Source of the DNA: Prosthecobacter sp.
Lineage (GTDB): Bacteria; Verrucomicrobiota; Verrucomicrobiia; Verrucomicrobiales; Verrucomicrobiaceae
NCBI RefSeq assembly: GCF_020439865.1
Contig: NZ_JAGRPF010000108.1
Coordinates: forward strand, 1-64,000
Length of the DNA: 64,000 nucleotides
Direction of reading: 5' to 3'
In this document: in pieces, positions 17,576-25,746 of the stretch
Position numbering within the stretch: the stretch's first letter is position 1
How the letters are laid out: every line of letters starts with the position of its first letter
The notes under the pieces: model-generated
What the model was told of the DNA's origin: nothing
Database searches by the model: none
What the model saw: the letters and a program-made list of their open reading frames with translations, nothing else
Translations under genes and position numbers: made by a program

Positions 17576-19672
17576 TTAAAGAGGAAGAGTGACGACGACT
17601 GAGGTGCCTTTGCCGGGCTGGCTTTGCCATTCGGCCTCGGTGCCGATCTTGCGGCAGCGTTCGCGGATGCCGATACACCCGAAGTGGCCGGGTTTGCCGT
17701 GGGTTTCAGCGGTGGGATCGAAACCGCGACCGTTGTCGGTGATGCGAAGCGTGAGGAGTGTGGGGGTGCTGGAGAGATGGAGAGTGACTTCAGTCGCCTG
17801 GGCGTGCTTGAGGGCGTTGGTGACGGCTTCTTGGGCGATCATGCGCAGATGATGCGTCACGTTGGGTGGGATGGCGGGAATGGGATGGAGGTCGAGCTTG
17901 ATCGCGAGGCTTTCAGGGGCGCGTGAAGCGAGGATTTGCAGTGCCTCGGCGAGCGTGGTGACGTGTTCGGTGTCGCGAAGATCGGAGACGAGGTTGCGGG
18001 CCTCGCTTTGAATGCGCGAGACGAGGCTGCGGCTGGTTTCGAGCAAGCTGCGTGCCTTGTCTTCAAGCGGACGTGTGGTGGCGGCGTCGAGACGAAGCGA
18101 GAGACCCGCGAGTTCCTGCTCGAGCGTGTCGTGGAACTCACGTGCGATGCGCTGGCGTTCATCGAGCGTGGCTTGATGGGAGATTTTGCGTTCAAGTCGC
18201 GTGATCTGGCGGCCTTGTAGCGTGATCCAGACAAGCGTGAGCAAAATCACACCGCCAAGAATGGCGATGGCGATGATGAGTCGTTTCGCCGTCCAAAATG
18301 GCGCGGTGCTGAGCACGCGAATGTCATCGAGGGATCGCAATAACAGTGAAGCGCGGTCGGGTTGCGAACGGAAGCCTTTGTCAGTGGAAGATTCCACAAG
18401 GCAGATGCCGGTGAGCAGGCAGGACGAGCCGATTTCAAGAGATGGCGGACTGCCTTGCAACAGGAAGGCGCGGATCGGAGTTCCTGAGGAGGTGAGCCGG
18501 AGTTCGTAGCCGTCGTTGGTGCGGAAGAAGTCGTTCAAGACGGCAGCAGCGGTCAATTGAACCAAGTCGGCGTCGTGCGAGCCGTCTTGAAACTGTTGGA
18601 GCGAAACGACTGAGGCGGTGGGCGATTTGCCCGGTTCGGTGGAGAGCACGAGCGCATCTGCGAGCGAAGCACTGAATCCGGCCATGATCGGAAAGCCGGT
18701 GATTTCAGCCTGAAGTCCCGGCTTGAGGTGGGCAGGAGTGCTGAGCTGAATCGCGATGGAAGGCGATTGCATCGGCTTCGCCGGCTCGTCCTTTGGCGCC
18801 TCACGTGGTGGCGGTGGCGGCGTTGAATCACGCAGGAAAACCCGGCCATCGTCGAAGGCGGCGAGCACGGTGCCGCGAATGCGTGCGCGATGATGCGGCT
18901 CGTCTGCGGCACCAAAGCGCAGCAAGGTGGCGACGGAGATGATGGGAAGCGATTCGGGTTTGCCGGGAGGCTGAATGATCGTGATGTCGTTCCAATCGGT
19001 CACGCGCAGATACGGGAACACGAGCTGGCGGCGGTCATTGATGCCACCGGCAGCAAGGGCAGTGATGCGCAGGCGTGCATCCACGACATCGGGTGCGGAT
19101 TCAGGCGGTGAGTCGATGCGCACCTCGATCACACGGCTGCCCATGGCCAGACGCAGGAGGGAACGATCTTCATCGAGGGCCGTCAGCGTGCGCCCAAGTC
19201 CCTCGACGACGACGCGTTGGTAATGAAAACGTCCGGTGGCGAGGTCGTCGTAGTTGGCCGGAACGCCCGGTGGCGGTGCATTGTGTCCGAGGAACTGCAG
19301 TTCGATCACATCCACGCCGGGAAAGTAGAGTCCGGCGGTGGTGGTGCCTTTGATACGCACCTGGTCGCCCACATGGAGATCTGTGCGGCCGGGTTTGAAA
19401 TGCAGATGCGTACCTGCGGTGTCGTCCTGCACGAATGCGGTGGTTGCGCTTTCGACAAAGCCCACCGTGGCAGTGAGATCGACGGGCAGTTTTTCCAAAG
19501 CCCGTTCATACGGCAGCGTGCGGATGTCGATGGCGCGATTGAGGTCGGCAGCTGCCAAGAATGACGAAACCAGAATTCCGAATGACGAAAGAATGACGAG
19601 GCACGAATGACGAAACCGGGGGCATGCGGTCGTCATTCGGACTTCATTCGTCATTCGCCATTTGGAGGTCAT
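17576..19672 (-). CDS. NarX/DesK-type sensor histidine kinase (HisKA_3) with repeat-encoded signal peptide
   Basis: About 698 residues from the ATG at 19672. The N-terminus is encoded by the AATGACGAA repeat cluster and ends in a hydrophobic signal (CLVILSSFGILVSSFLA), cleaved before AADLNRAIDIRTL. A long periplasmic region contains OB-fold-like beta segments (HVGDQVRIKGTT, RIRGTVLAAFDDGRVFLRD) instead of a classical ligand domain. A transmembrane helix (LIIAIAILGGVILLTLVWITL) precedes a HisKA_3 box with His514 in REFHDTLEQE and a HATPase domain (TDNGRGFD, GCIGIRERC). The response regulator follows after 2 bp. The start is uncertain (19699 is also in frame). The ligand is unknown. Confidence 0.88.
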   Translation of the reverse strand: MTSKWRMTNEVRMTTACPRFRHSCLVILSSFGILVSSFLAAADLNRAIDIRTLPYERALEKLPVDLTATVGFVESATTAFVQDDTAGTHLHFKPGRTDLHVGDQVRIKGTTTAGLYFPGVDVIELQFLGHNAPPPGVPANYDDLATGRFHYQRVVVEGLGRTLTALDEDRSLLRLAMGSRVIEVRIDSPPESAPDVVDARLRITALAAGGINDRRQLVFPYLRVTDWNDITIIQPPGKPESLPIISVATLLRFGAADEPHHRARIRGTVLAAFDDGRVFLRDSTPPPPPREAPKDEPAKPMQSPSIAIQLSTPAHLKPGLQAEITGFPIMAGFSASLADALVLSTEPGKSPTASVVSLQQFQDGSHDADLVQLTAAAVLNDFFRTNDGYELRLTSSGTPIRAFLLQGSPPSLEIGSSCLLTGICLVESSTDKGFRSQPDRASLLLRSLDDIRVLSTAPFWTAKRLIIAIAILGGVILLTLVWITLQGRQITRLERKISHQATLDERQRIAREFHDTLEQELAGLSLRLDAATTRPLEDKARSLLETSRSLVSRIQSEARNLVSDLRDTEHVTTLAEALQILASRAPESLAIKLDLHPIPAIPPNVTHHLRMIAQEAVTNALKHAQATEVTLHLSSTPTLLTLRITDNGRGFDPTAETHGKPGHFGCIGIRERCRKIGTEAEWQSQPGKGTSVVVTLPL
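19556..19655. repeat. AATGACGAAT dispersed repeat, cluster 2 (translated)
   Basis: Four direct copies of AATGACGA occur at 19560, 19580, 19591 and 19605, followed by two or three inverted copies (CGTCATTCG at 19631 and 19648). The cluster lies inside the 5' coding part of the histidine kinase gene, where the complementary strand reads as alternating RMTNE and SFVI/LVILSSF-type peptides. Confidence 0.8.
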
Positions 19673-19676
19673 CTGT

Positions 19677-20435
19677 TCAATCGTCGGTGGCCGGAGCACC
19701 GCGCTGGAGCTTTCGAACGAGGTCCTTCACTTCGTGAGCTTGTCGCATGTCTTTGAACTGCACTTCGATGCCAGCATTCGCAGCCGTGGAGAAGTCGATG
19801 GTGCCGAGGCCGAGCAGGCCTTTGATGCCGGATTCGTAAACGTCGATGCTGCGGATGTCGCAGATGCGCGCCTCTTTCGAGCTGCGACCGATGATGCCCC
19901 AGATCAGTTCCACGCGTTCGCGCGTGACGATGTAGTCGTGCGAGTAACGTGAAATGCCGATAGCGATGAGCGTGGCGGACGAACAGAGCAGGGCGATGAT
20001 GGCATACTCGAGTTGAATCACGAACAGCAGACCTCCCGCGACGGCGAGGAGCAGACTGAGAAAGAGCGCTTTGGTGTACCCCAGCCAGGAAGGATGCGCG
20101 TGACGCAGAATCACTTCACCGCTTGGGGTGTAGTCGAAATCATCGTCTTCGTCCTCTTCTGGTTCCTCTTCGACGAATTCCTCCTCCTCATAGCCATCGG
20201 AATCCGGGCTGATCTCGCGGTAGGCGGGGCGGTCGAGTCGTGACTGGCCGGAACTGGCGCTGGGCCGGCGCATGCCGCTGACGAGTTCGCCCACGGTGTG
20301 AGTGAGGCCGGTGTCCTCATCCACGCACATCTCACCGCGGGCGAGCGATCCCCGTGCCACGAGCGTGTACAGGTCCTCCTTGGTCAGCGGATCGCTGAAT
20401 GCCGGATGCTGCTGGAGAGTGTAGCGGGCGGACAT
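19677..20435 (-). CDS. GYF-like / bacterial PH (DUF304-like) membrane protein
   Basis: About 252 residues from MSARYTL. The N-terminal 60 residues resemble a GYF_2-type domain (YTLQQHPAFSDPLTKEDLYTLVARGSL). An acidic linker follows (EEEEFVEEEPEEDEDDD). Two transmembrane helices (about 135-180) precede a bacterial PH domain of the DUF304 type (SHDYIVTRERVELIWGIIGR, DIRSIDVYESGIKGLLGLGTIDF). Such proteins are thought to be membrane scaffolds. The gene ends 4 bp before the kinase start, suggesting an operon of YbjN-like, PH-like, kinase and regulator genes. Upstream in-frame ATGs (20498) would overlap the previous gene's end, so 20435 is preferred. Confidence 0.78.
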   Translation of the reverse strand: MSARYTLQQHPAFSDPLTKEDLYTLVARGSLARGEMCVDEDTGLTHTVGELVSGMRRPSASSGQSRLDRPAYREISPDSDGYEEEEFVEEEPEEDEDDDFDYTPSGEVILRHAHPSWLGYTKALFLSLLLAVAGGLLFVIQLEYAIIALLCSSATLIAIGISRYSHDYIVTRERVELIWGIIGRSSKEARICDIRSIDVYESGIKGLLGLGTIDFSTAANAGIEVQFKDMRQAHEVKDLVRKLQRGAPATDD

Positions 20436-20494
20436 GGTGAATGGGCCGGAGTGCGGCCAGAGAAGCACAGGCTGGCGGCCTGTGTCACGTCCAA

Positions 20495-20989
20495 TCACTC
20501 TGCATCAGGCACGGGCGGGAGCAAATCCTCGCGTTTCATCAAATCGGCGACCTTCAGCAGCAGCAGTTCACCTTTGGGGGTGTGAATGATTTCGCCCAGA
20601 AACGGCGTGAGGCGGTCCATCTCGGCCACGGCGGAATGCACGAGGCTGGCGATGATGCGCGCGTCGTGGCGGTTGGGCGGGAAGACATTCGTCACACGGA
20701 ACATCACCTGACCGCCGTCCCACTCGAGTTCGAAATTGCCGAGGTTGAGATCCTTGTTCGTGCGCATGAGCAGCTCGCAAACCTGGAGGCGGTGCGAGGA
20801 TGGGACCTGCAGCGTGGAACTGGAAACCACCGTGATGATGTGGGTCTCGCCGAAGACCTGCACGTGAAGCGGCACCTTGGTGTGGTGGGCTTCGAAGTCG
20901 GCCTCGATGACGGCGTGCTCAGGGACTTCGCGGTAGAGCCAGCCCATTTCCTTGAAGGTGTTCAGGGCGGTGGCGTAAAGGGCGGACAT
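20495..20989 (-). CDS. YbjN-domain protein
   Basis: This 164-residue soluble protein resembles the YbjN family (type III chaperone-like fold). A WLYREVPEHAVIEADFEA start is followed by beta strands and a central VCELLMRTNKDLNLGNFELEWDGG segment, then an amphipathic C-terminal helix region (ASLVHSAVAEMDRLTPFLGEI). Family function is poorly defined; E. coli YbjN is linked to motility and stress. It is the first protein-coding gene of the minus-strand run, 53 bp downstream of tRNA-Pro. I see no enzymatic motif. Confidence 0.72.
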   Translation of the reverse strand: MSALYATALNTFKEMGWLYREVPEHAVIEADFEAHHTKVPLHVQVFGETHIITVVSSSTLQVPSSHRLQVCELLMRTNKDLNLGNFELEWDGGQVMFRVTNVFPPNRHDARIIASLVHSAVAEMDRLTPFLGEIIHTPKGELLLLKVADLMKREDLLPPVPDAE

Positions 20990-21041
20990 CGGAAGATTTG
21001 AACTTTCAAATGAGAGATCTCAGATCCGGGAGGGAAATGAG

Positions 21042-21119
21042 TGGTCGGGGCGGCCAGATTCGAACTGACGACTTCTTGCTCCCAAAGCAAGCGCTCTACC
21101 AGGCTGAGCTACGCCCCGA
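21042..21119 (-). tRNA. tRNA-Pro (anticodon TGG)
   Basis: On the minus strand the gene has a TCGGGGC/GCCCCGA acceptor stem, a D-arm GCTCAGCCTGGTAGAGC, an anticodon stem CTTGC/GCAAG enclosing TTTGGGA (anticodon TGG), and a TTCGAAT T-loop. The 3' CCA is encoded (21042-21044). Confidence 0.95.
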
Positions 21120-21269
21120 AACCCTATGCCGATTGGCGAGGGGCGGCGATAGTCGTCGCGAATTGGGCTGGTGCAAGGAGAAACCTTGGGGTTTCCAGGA
21201 CAAGTAGGAAGCTGGCTTCGCGAAGGTCTCTGTCGTCCAAGTTTGCGATCGGCTGTTTGACCGTTCGCA

Positions 21270-22178
21270 CTACGACATAAGCGCCTTTCGCGGATTCACA
21301 TCCAGCACGTGAGTCAGATCGCGTTCGCTCATGTCGAGTTGCTCATAGGCGTTCGTTTTGATGCGCGGGACGGTGACGGTGCTGCCGACGAAGTGGGTGC
21401 CATCGGGAGAGCGGGCGACTAGGTCGTCGCCGATGAGGATGTCCCATCCGGCGAGCGTGTAGCGTCCGGGGCCGAGGCGGGCGGCGGAGATGGCGTCGGT
21501 GACGAAGATGGTGCGCTCGTAGCCGATGCTGGCGATCCAGTTTTTCAGCACGAAGAAGGGCACATGCACGCCGTCCGGGATGAAGCAGATCCAGAGGCGT
21601 TCATGAAGGCTCAGAGCGCGCTGGATGATGTTGTCATGGCGGTGCATCTGGATGGGACAGCCGTTGCCGAGGTGGGTGAACATGGTCAATCCGGCGTCAC
21701 AGGCGGCGCGAAGCTGGTCGAGCGAGGGATCGCAGTGACCGGCCGAAACAGTGATGCCCTGAGAGGCGAGGAAAGCGGTGGTTTTGCTGCCGTCATCGTG
21801 CTCAGGGGCGAGGGTGACGAGCTTAGCCAGACCGCCGGCGGCATCGACGAGGCGCTTGGCGTCGTCGATGTTGGCCGGTTTCACGGCGTGGGGAGGGTGG
21901 GCCCCGACGTAACCTTTGATGGGATTGATGAACGGCCCCTCGATATGAATGCCGGTGATCATTTGGCGGGCGAGGTCGTCCTTCTCGCGCAGTTCGACGA
22001 GCTTGCCGATCCGGCGCTCCAGGGTGGGGATTTCGTCGGTGATGAAGGTAGCCAAGATGGCGTCGCAACCGTCCTCGACGAGCGCTTCGCAGGCATGGTG
22101 GAGGGCCTCGGCGGTGAGGTTGTCGCCATTGAAGTCGGTGCCTGCGTAGCCGTTGACTTGGAGATCGAAGGGTTTCAT
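21270..22178 (-). CDS. nagA: N-acetylglucosamine-6-phosphate deacetylase-like amidohydrolase, minimal barrel
   Basis: NagA removes acetate from GlcNAc-6-phosphate in amino-sugar and peptidoglycan recycling. This 302-residue copy starts directly at FDLQVNGYAGTDFN, which in typical NagA (about 380 residues) follows an N-terminal beta-sandwich, and it ends at NPRKALMS. It therefore lacks the split beta-domain. Catalytic and metal-ligand motifs are all present: HIEGPF, SAGHCDP, THLGNG, DGVHVP and the catalytic Asp in VTDAISAA. It is a single gene divergent from the exbB operon, with no nagB nearby. The activity is likely but the truncation leaves substrate choice open. Confidence 0.83.
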   Translation of the reverse strand: MKPFDLQVNGYAGTDFNGDNLTAEALHHACEALVEDGCDAILATFITDEIPTLERRIGKLVELREKDDLARQMITGIHIEGPFINPIKGYVGAHPPHAVKPANIDDAKRLVDAAGGLAKLVTLAPEHDDGSKTTAFLASQGITVSAGHCDPSLDQLRAACDAGLTMFTHLGNGCPIQMHRHDNIIQRALSLHERLWICFIPDGVHVPFFVLKNWIASIGYERTIFVTDAISAARLGPGRYTLAGWDILIGDDLVARSPDGTHFVGSTVTVPRIKTNAYEQLDMSERDLTHVLDVNPRKALMS

Positions 22179-22523
22179 GGCGCTATTGGAGCGATTTGCG
22201 AGGCCGGAAGCAAGGCCGGGAGGTGATGGGTTTTGGTATGAATGTCACGTCTTTAGTTTTCGGTTCGCAGTTCGCCGCAGGAGACCGGTAGTGTAGTTCC
22301 GGCTTCAGTCGGTCCAGGAAAGGGGACTGAACCGCCTGAAGGCGGGGGCTACGGAACAGAACTGGACGACCGGGGGCTGCTCCCTTGACCTTCCCCGGGT
22401 TATCCCTTTTATTTCCAGTGTTTACAAGCCGTCTGTCTCGGCATAAAACATGCTTGGTATTCCACGTCTCCCGAACTGGCGTGTGGTGCCAGGCTTTACC
22501 CATCACTTTCTGATTTTCGGCTC
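22179..22523. other. 345-bp divergent intergenic region with palindromic repeats
   Basis: No convincing gene is present; a 107-codon minus ORF here has no recognisable content. It carries a GTTCGCAGTTCGC motif (22264-22276), the paired GTAG...CTTCAG elements (22293-22352), and presumably the divergent promoters of nagA and exbB, which I cannot place confidently. Confidence 0.6.
22293..22352. repeat. inverted pair of GTAG-CTTCAG palindromic elements
   Basis: The plus-strand copy GTAGTTCCGGCTTCAGTCGG (22293-22312) faces a minus-strand copy at 22332-22352 whose core CCGCC-TGAA-GGCGG is a perfect hairpin. The same element, GTAGTTCGGGCTTCAGCCCG on the minus strand, recurs at 62231-62251. Confidence 0.6.
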
Positions 22524-23213
22524 ATGATTGATCTTATCTCCAAAGGCGGACCGCTTGTGTGGCTCCTGATTGGATGTCTTTGCTTCGCCGGAGCAATTTT
22601 TGTTGAACGCCTCGCCTACTTCCATCGTGCGAGCATGAATGTGGGCGAGTTCCTGGCCGGGCTGGCCAGTTTGATCCGCCGCAAAAACTTCGCCGAGGCA
22701 TTGCAGGAATGCGTGGCGACGCGGGTGCCGGCGGGTCGGGTGATTCATGCGGCGCTGCTGAGGCATCATGCTCCGCGTGAGCAGCTCAAAGAAATCGTGC
22801 AGGAGGCCGGTCAGCTCGAAGTGCCGCGACTGGAGCGCTTTCTGGGCATCCTGAATGCCATCGCGCATGCGGCCCCTTTGATCGGCCTGCTGGGCACCGT
22901 GATCGGCCTGCTGGACAGCTTTACCAATCTCTCCTCGGCGAACGGAGTGGCGACACAGGCGGATGTGGCACGTGGCGTGTATCAAAGTCTGATCACCTCG
23001 GCGCTTGGTCTGGTGGTGGCGATCCCCGCCTATCTTTCATTCGCCTTCCTCAGCGCCCGTGCCCGCTCGTTGATGCATGATCTGGAGCGTGCGGGCATTG
23101 AAATCGTCAATCTGATCGAAGACGCCAACAGCACAGACAACATTGTCGAGTTTCGTCAGGCGGAGGCCGCGCCTCCGATGACCAAGACTCGCACACGTGG
23201 GCTGAAGGGATGA
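22524..23213 (+). CDS. exbB: MotA/TolQ/ExbB proton channel family protein
   Basis: This 229-residue inner-membrane protein starts with a transmembrane helix (PLVWLLIGCLCFAGAIFV). A cytoplasmic helical region leads to the conserved ExbB/TolQ segments AAPLIGLLGTVIGLLDSF (about 116-133) and SLITSALGLVVAIPAYL (about 155-171), with the usual Thr residues. In TonB systems ExbB and ExbD use the proton gradient to drive TonB. It is the first gene of a plus-strand operon and the ExbD-like gene follows. The substrate cannot be inferred; note that the partner ExbD lacks its key Asp. Confidence 0.9.
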   Translation: MIDLISKGGPLVWLLIGCLCFAGAIFVERLAYFHRASMNVGEFLAGLASLIRRKNFAEALQECVATRVPAGRVIHAALLRHHAPREQLKEIVQEAGQLEVPRLERFLGILNAIAHAAPLIGLLGTVIGLLDSFTNLSSANGVATQADVARGVYQSLITSALGLVVAIPAYLSFAFLSARARSLMHDLERAGIEIVNLIEDANSTDNIVEFRQAEAAPPMTKTRTRGLKG

Positions 23214-23286
23214 ATTTTTGGGGCATTACTCCGACAGTCCCAACCGTATTCAGACTGTCGGTTTTGAGCCCGTCGCCGCATCAACC

Positions 23287-23691
23287 ATGAAGCTCGAGAG
23301 CCATCTGCCCAAGCAAAGCCCGTGGCTGTACACGGTGCCTCTGCTGAACACGATCCTGCTGCTGCTGGTGTATTTCCTTCTGACAAGCAACTTCGTGGTG
23401 CAGTCAGGCATCAAGGTGGAGACTCCGCAGTCGAGTTCGCGGCTCACGGGATTCGACCGCGCCCACATCATCACAGTGCCGGCCGGGACGGACAATGCGC
23501 TCTATTTTGACGGCGTGCGCACCACCACCACGGAACTGCGCGAGAAGCTCAAGGCCAGCCGCGAAGGTGAACGCCGTGCCATTATTCACGCCGCCAAACA
23601 GACGCCGCATGGCCGTGTGATCGAGATCGGAAACATCGCGCTCGAGCTGGGCTATGAGGTGGCGTATTCCACCGTGCCGCCCAAGGCGTAA
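23287..23691 (+). CDS. exbD: ExbD/TolR-like protein with Asn replacing the conserved Asp
   Basis: This 134-residue single-pass protein has the ExbD layout: a short cytoplasmic N-terminus, one transmembrane helix (about 17-36) and a periplasmic alpha/beta domain (DNALYFDGVRTTTTELREKL, GRVIEIGNIALELGY). In ExbD the helix begins PLIDVMLVLL, with an Asp that is essential for proton coupling. Here the aligned segment is PLLNTILLLLVYFLL, with Asn21 (codon AAC at 23347). A TTG start at 23218 is possible, but the ATG at 23287 fits the family better. It lies between exbB and a TonB-like gene. ExbD-like by position and shape; energised function is doubtful. Confidence 0.78.
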   Translation: MKLESHLPKQSPWLYTVPLLNTILLLLVYFLLTSNFVVQSGIKVETPQSSSRLTGFDRAHIITVPAGTDNALYFDGVRTTTTELREKLKASREGERRAIIHAAKQTPHGRVIEIGNIALELGYEVAYSTVPPKA

Positions 23692-23708
23692 ACAGGCTTC
23701 TGTTCACG

Positions 23709-24449
23709 ATGTCCGCCAAATCACATTCCCACGACAACTCGCTGATCTTTGCGTGGGGAGTGCGCGATCATTCGACATGGCATCTCGTGGTGGCCCTGCT
23801 GGTCCTGATGGGGGCGATGGCTGGCTTCTTTTTCGTCTTTCGCGTGGTGCATCCCGTGGCGCAGCGGCTTCCGGTCACGCCGCAGCATGTGATTTCCCTG
23901 GACCCCAATGATCCGGCGGCGCTGGCGCTCATTCACCGGGCGCAGGACCGCAGTTTTGCGCTGTTGAGTGATGATGAGTCCGCGGCAACCGCCGAGAGTC
24001 CGTTGCTGGCGTTTCATCCCACATTCGAGGGGTATGAAATCAAATTGCGTGAGCTGGAGCCGGAGCCTGCTGCCATCCGTCAGCCGCGTCTGTTTACTCC
24101 CGCATCAGACGTTTTGCCGCCAGTGCCTCGTCGTGCCACCGAGACAGTCGCCGCACCGCGGGCGGCGACGCTGCGTGCGATTGTGAGTTCGACACTAGCG
24201 AAGCGCGGGCCGGCGAGCACCGAACTTCATGGCATCAATCTCACGCAGCCGGCACGTGTGCAGTTTCGTGTGGCCGTTGGCTCCTCTGGTCAGATCATTG
24301 CGGCGCTGCCGCTGAGCGGTGTCGAAGACGTCGTAGTCATGCAGCAGCTCCATGACGCCGTGGCCGCGCTACGTTTCTCGCCCTCCCCGGTGCGTCGGAT
24401 GGAGTGGGGAGAAATTTCATTCCGTTGGGAGGAGGTTTCTTCTCCATGA
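23709..24449 (+). CDS. TonB-like energy transducer or C-terminal TonB-fold protein
   Basis: This 246-residue protein has one N-terminal transmembrane helix (HLVVALLVLMGAMAGFFFVF, about 22-41) and a Pro/Ala-rich middle. The C-terminal domain resembles TonB_C (PARVQFRVAVGSSGQIIAAL, DAVAALRFSPSP). It lacks a classic TonB Pro-Glu/Pro-Lys spacer. Position after exbB and the exbD-like gene supports the assignment. The stop codon overlaps the next gene's ATG (ATGA), consistent with an operon. The partner receptor could be the TonB-dependent receptor at 29616, but that is inference. Confidence 0.6.
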   Translation: MSAKSHSHDNSLIFAWGVRDHSTWHLVVALLVLMGAMAGFFFVFRVVHPVAQRLPVTPQHVISLDPNDPAALALIHRAQDRSFALLSDDESAATAESPLLAFHPTFEGYEIKLRELEPEPAAIRQPRLFTPASDVLPPVPRRATETVAAPRAATLRAIVSSTLAKRGPASTELHGINLTQPARVQFRVAVGSSGQIIAALPLSGVEDVVVMQQLHDAVAALRFSPSPVRRMEWGEISFRWEEVSSP

Positions 24450-24691
24450 TTCCGATTCCTTTGGGCGGACTGATCATTCTGTTCATGGCCTTCGGTGTCA
24501 CGGCGGTTTGTTTGCTCTGGTTTTACAGCTTCTGGCGTGACCGCAAGCGCGAGGTCTATCGGCGGCGCATTGCCATCCAGTGCCGGATCTGTGGCACGGC
24601 CTACGCCTGTGAACCCAAGCGCAAGATCGCCGTTACGATCTGCCCCGTCTGCCGCACGCCGAACGAGCGAAACAAACTGCAGCAGATCTGA
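24446..24691 (+). CDS. small membrane-anchored zinc-ribbon protein
   Basis: This 81-residue protein has one N-terminal hydrophobic helix (IPLGGLIILFMAFGVTAVCLLWF). A basic stretch (RDRKREVYRRR) follows, then two Cys pairs, CRIC and CPVC, that can bind one zinc. The ATG at 24446 overlaps the TonB-like stop by 4 bp. No family name can be given. The position inside the exbB-moxR operon suggests an accessory role. Confidence 0.65.
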   Translation: MIPIPLGGLIILFMAFGVTAVCLLWFYSFWRDRKREVYRRRIAIQCRICGTAYACEPKRKIAVTICPVCRTPNERNKLQQI

Positions 24692-24812
24692 GCGCGTCCT
24701 TTTGTGAGGGATGATGAAAGCAGGCTTGCTTTCTCACCCGAAAATCGGCGACACTTGGAGCACAAATATCGTTCCTGTGTCCGCACGCTCATCCCATACT
24801 TCAGCCGACGCC

Positions 24813-25742
24813 ATGCTGCCAGCCTCCACCGCCCAGCAAGCCGCACAGCAGATCGAAAGCATCATCGAGCGCGTGTCGCAGATCATTCTGGGCAAGGAGG
24901 AGGTCGTGCGTCTTGCGGTGACCTGCCTGCTTGCGCGCGGACATTTGCTCTTTGAGGATCAGCCGGGCGTCGGGAAGACCATGCTATCCCAGGCGCTTGC
25001 CCAAGCGCTGGGACTCGGCTTCCGGCGCGTGCAATTTACCAGCGATTTGCTGCCGGCGGACATCCTCGGCGCCTCGGTGTATGACCGGGACACGGCTGCA
25101 TTCCATTTTCATCGTGGACCGGTCTTCACCCAGGTGCTGCTGGCGGATGAAATCAACCGCGCCACACCGAAGACCCAGTCCGCGCTGCTCGAGGCGATGG
25201 AGGAAGGCAAGGTGACTGCAGATGGAGCGACGTATCCGCTGCCAGAGCCGTTCTTCGTCATCGCGACGCAAAATCCTTCGTCGCAAATCGGGACCTTCAT
25301 GTTGCCAGAGTCGCAGATGGATCGCTTTTTGATGCGGCTGGCGCTCGGAGTGCCGGACCGCGCAGCGGAACGGGTGCTGCTGGAAGGGCAGGAGAGGCGC
25401 GAGTTGTTGCGTGTGATGCAGCCTGCGATGTCCTGCTTGGAACTGCAGCAACTGCAAACTTGGACACGTGCGGTGTATGCATCACCGGCGTTGCTCGATT
25501 ATTTGCAGGACTTGCTGGCTGCTAGCCGTGTGCAAGGACGCGGGCTTTCACCGCGCGCCGGGCTCGCGGTGCTGGCTGCGGCACGTGCGTGGGCTTTGCT
25601 CAGCGGTCGTGCCATGGTGCTGCCCGAGGACATTCAAGCCGTGGCCGTCGTCGTGATGGGGCATCGTCTCGAGCACGCGGCGGACGGCATGAGCGGTGTC
25701 GAACTGGCACGGCAGCTGATCGCTGAAACTCCCGTGCCTTGA
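24813..25742 (+). CDS. MoxR-family AAA+ ATPase
   Basis: About 309 residues from MLPAST. Walker A GVGKTMLS (preceded by FEDQP) lies near residue 50 and Walker B-like LLADEINRA near 110. Sensor ATQNPSSQIGTFMLPESQMDRF and the MoxR C-terminal winged-helix-like part (LSPRAGLAVLAAARAWAL) follow. MoxR ATPases act as chaperones for vWA or metal proteins and typically sit directly before DUF58 and transglutaminase genes, as here. An in-frame ATG at 24711 would add 34 residues without family similarity, so 24813 is preferred. Confidence 0.93.
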   Translation: MLPASTAQQAAQQIESIIERVSQIILGKEEVVRLAVTCLLARGHLLFEDQPGVGKTMLSQALAQALGLGFRRVQFTSDLLPADILGASVYDRDTAAFHFHRGPVFTQVLLADEINRATPKTQSALLEAMEEGKVTADGATYPLPEPFFVIATQNPSSQIGTFMLPESQMDRFLMRLALGVPDRAAERVLLEGQERRELLRVMQPAMSCLELQQLQTWTRAVYASPALLDYLQDLLAASRVQGRGLSPRAGLAVLAAARAWALLSGRAMVLPEDIQAVAVVVMGHRLEHAADGMSGVELARQLIAETPVP

Positions 25743-25746
25743 TGCG

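Noticed and set aside
22183..22506. 107-codon ORF in the nagA-exbB gap
   Set aside because: Spans palindromic repeats and lacks any conserved feature; the gap is better read as regulatory.
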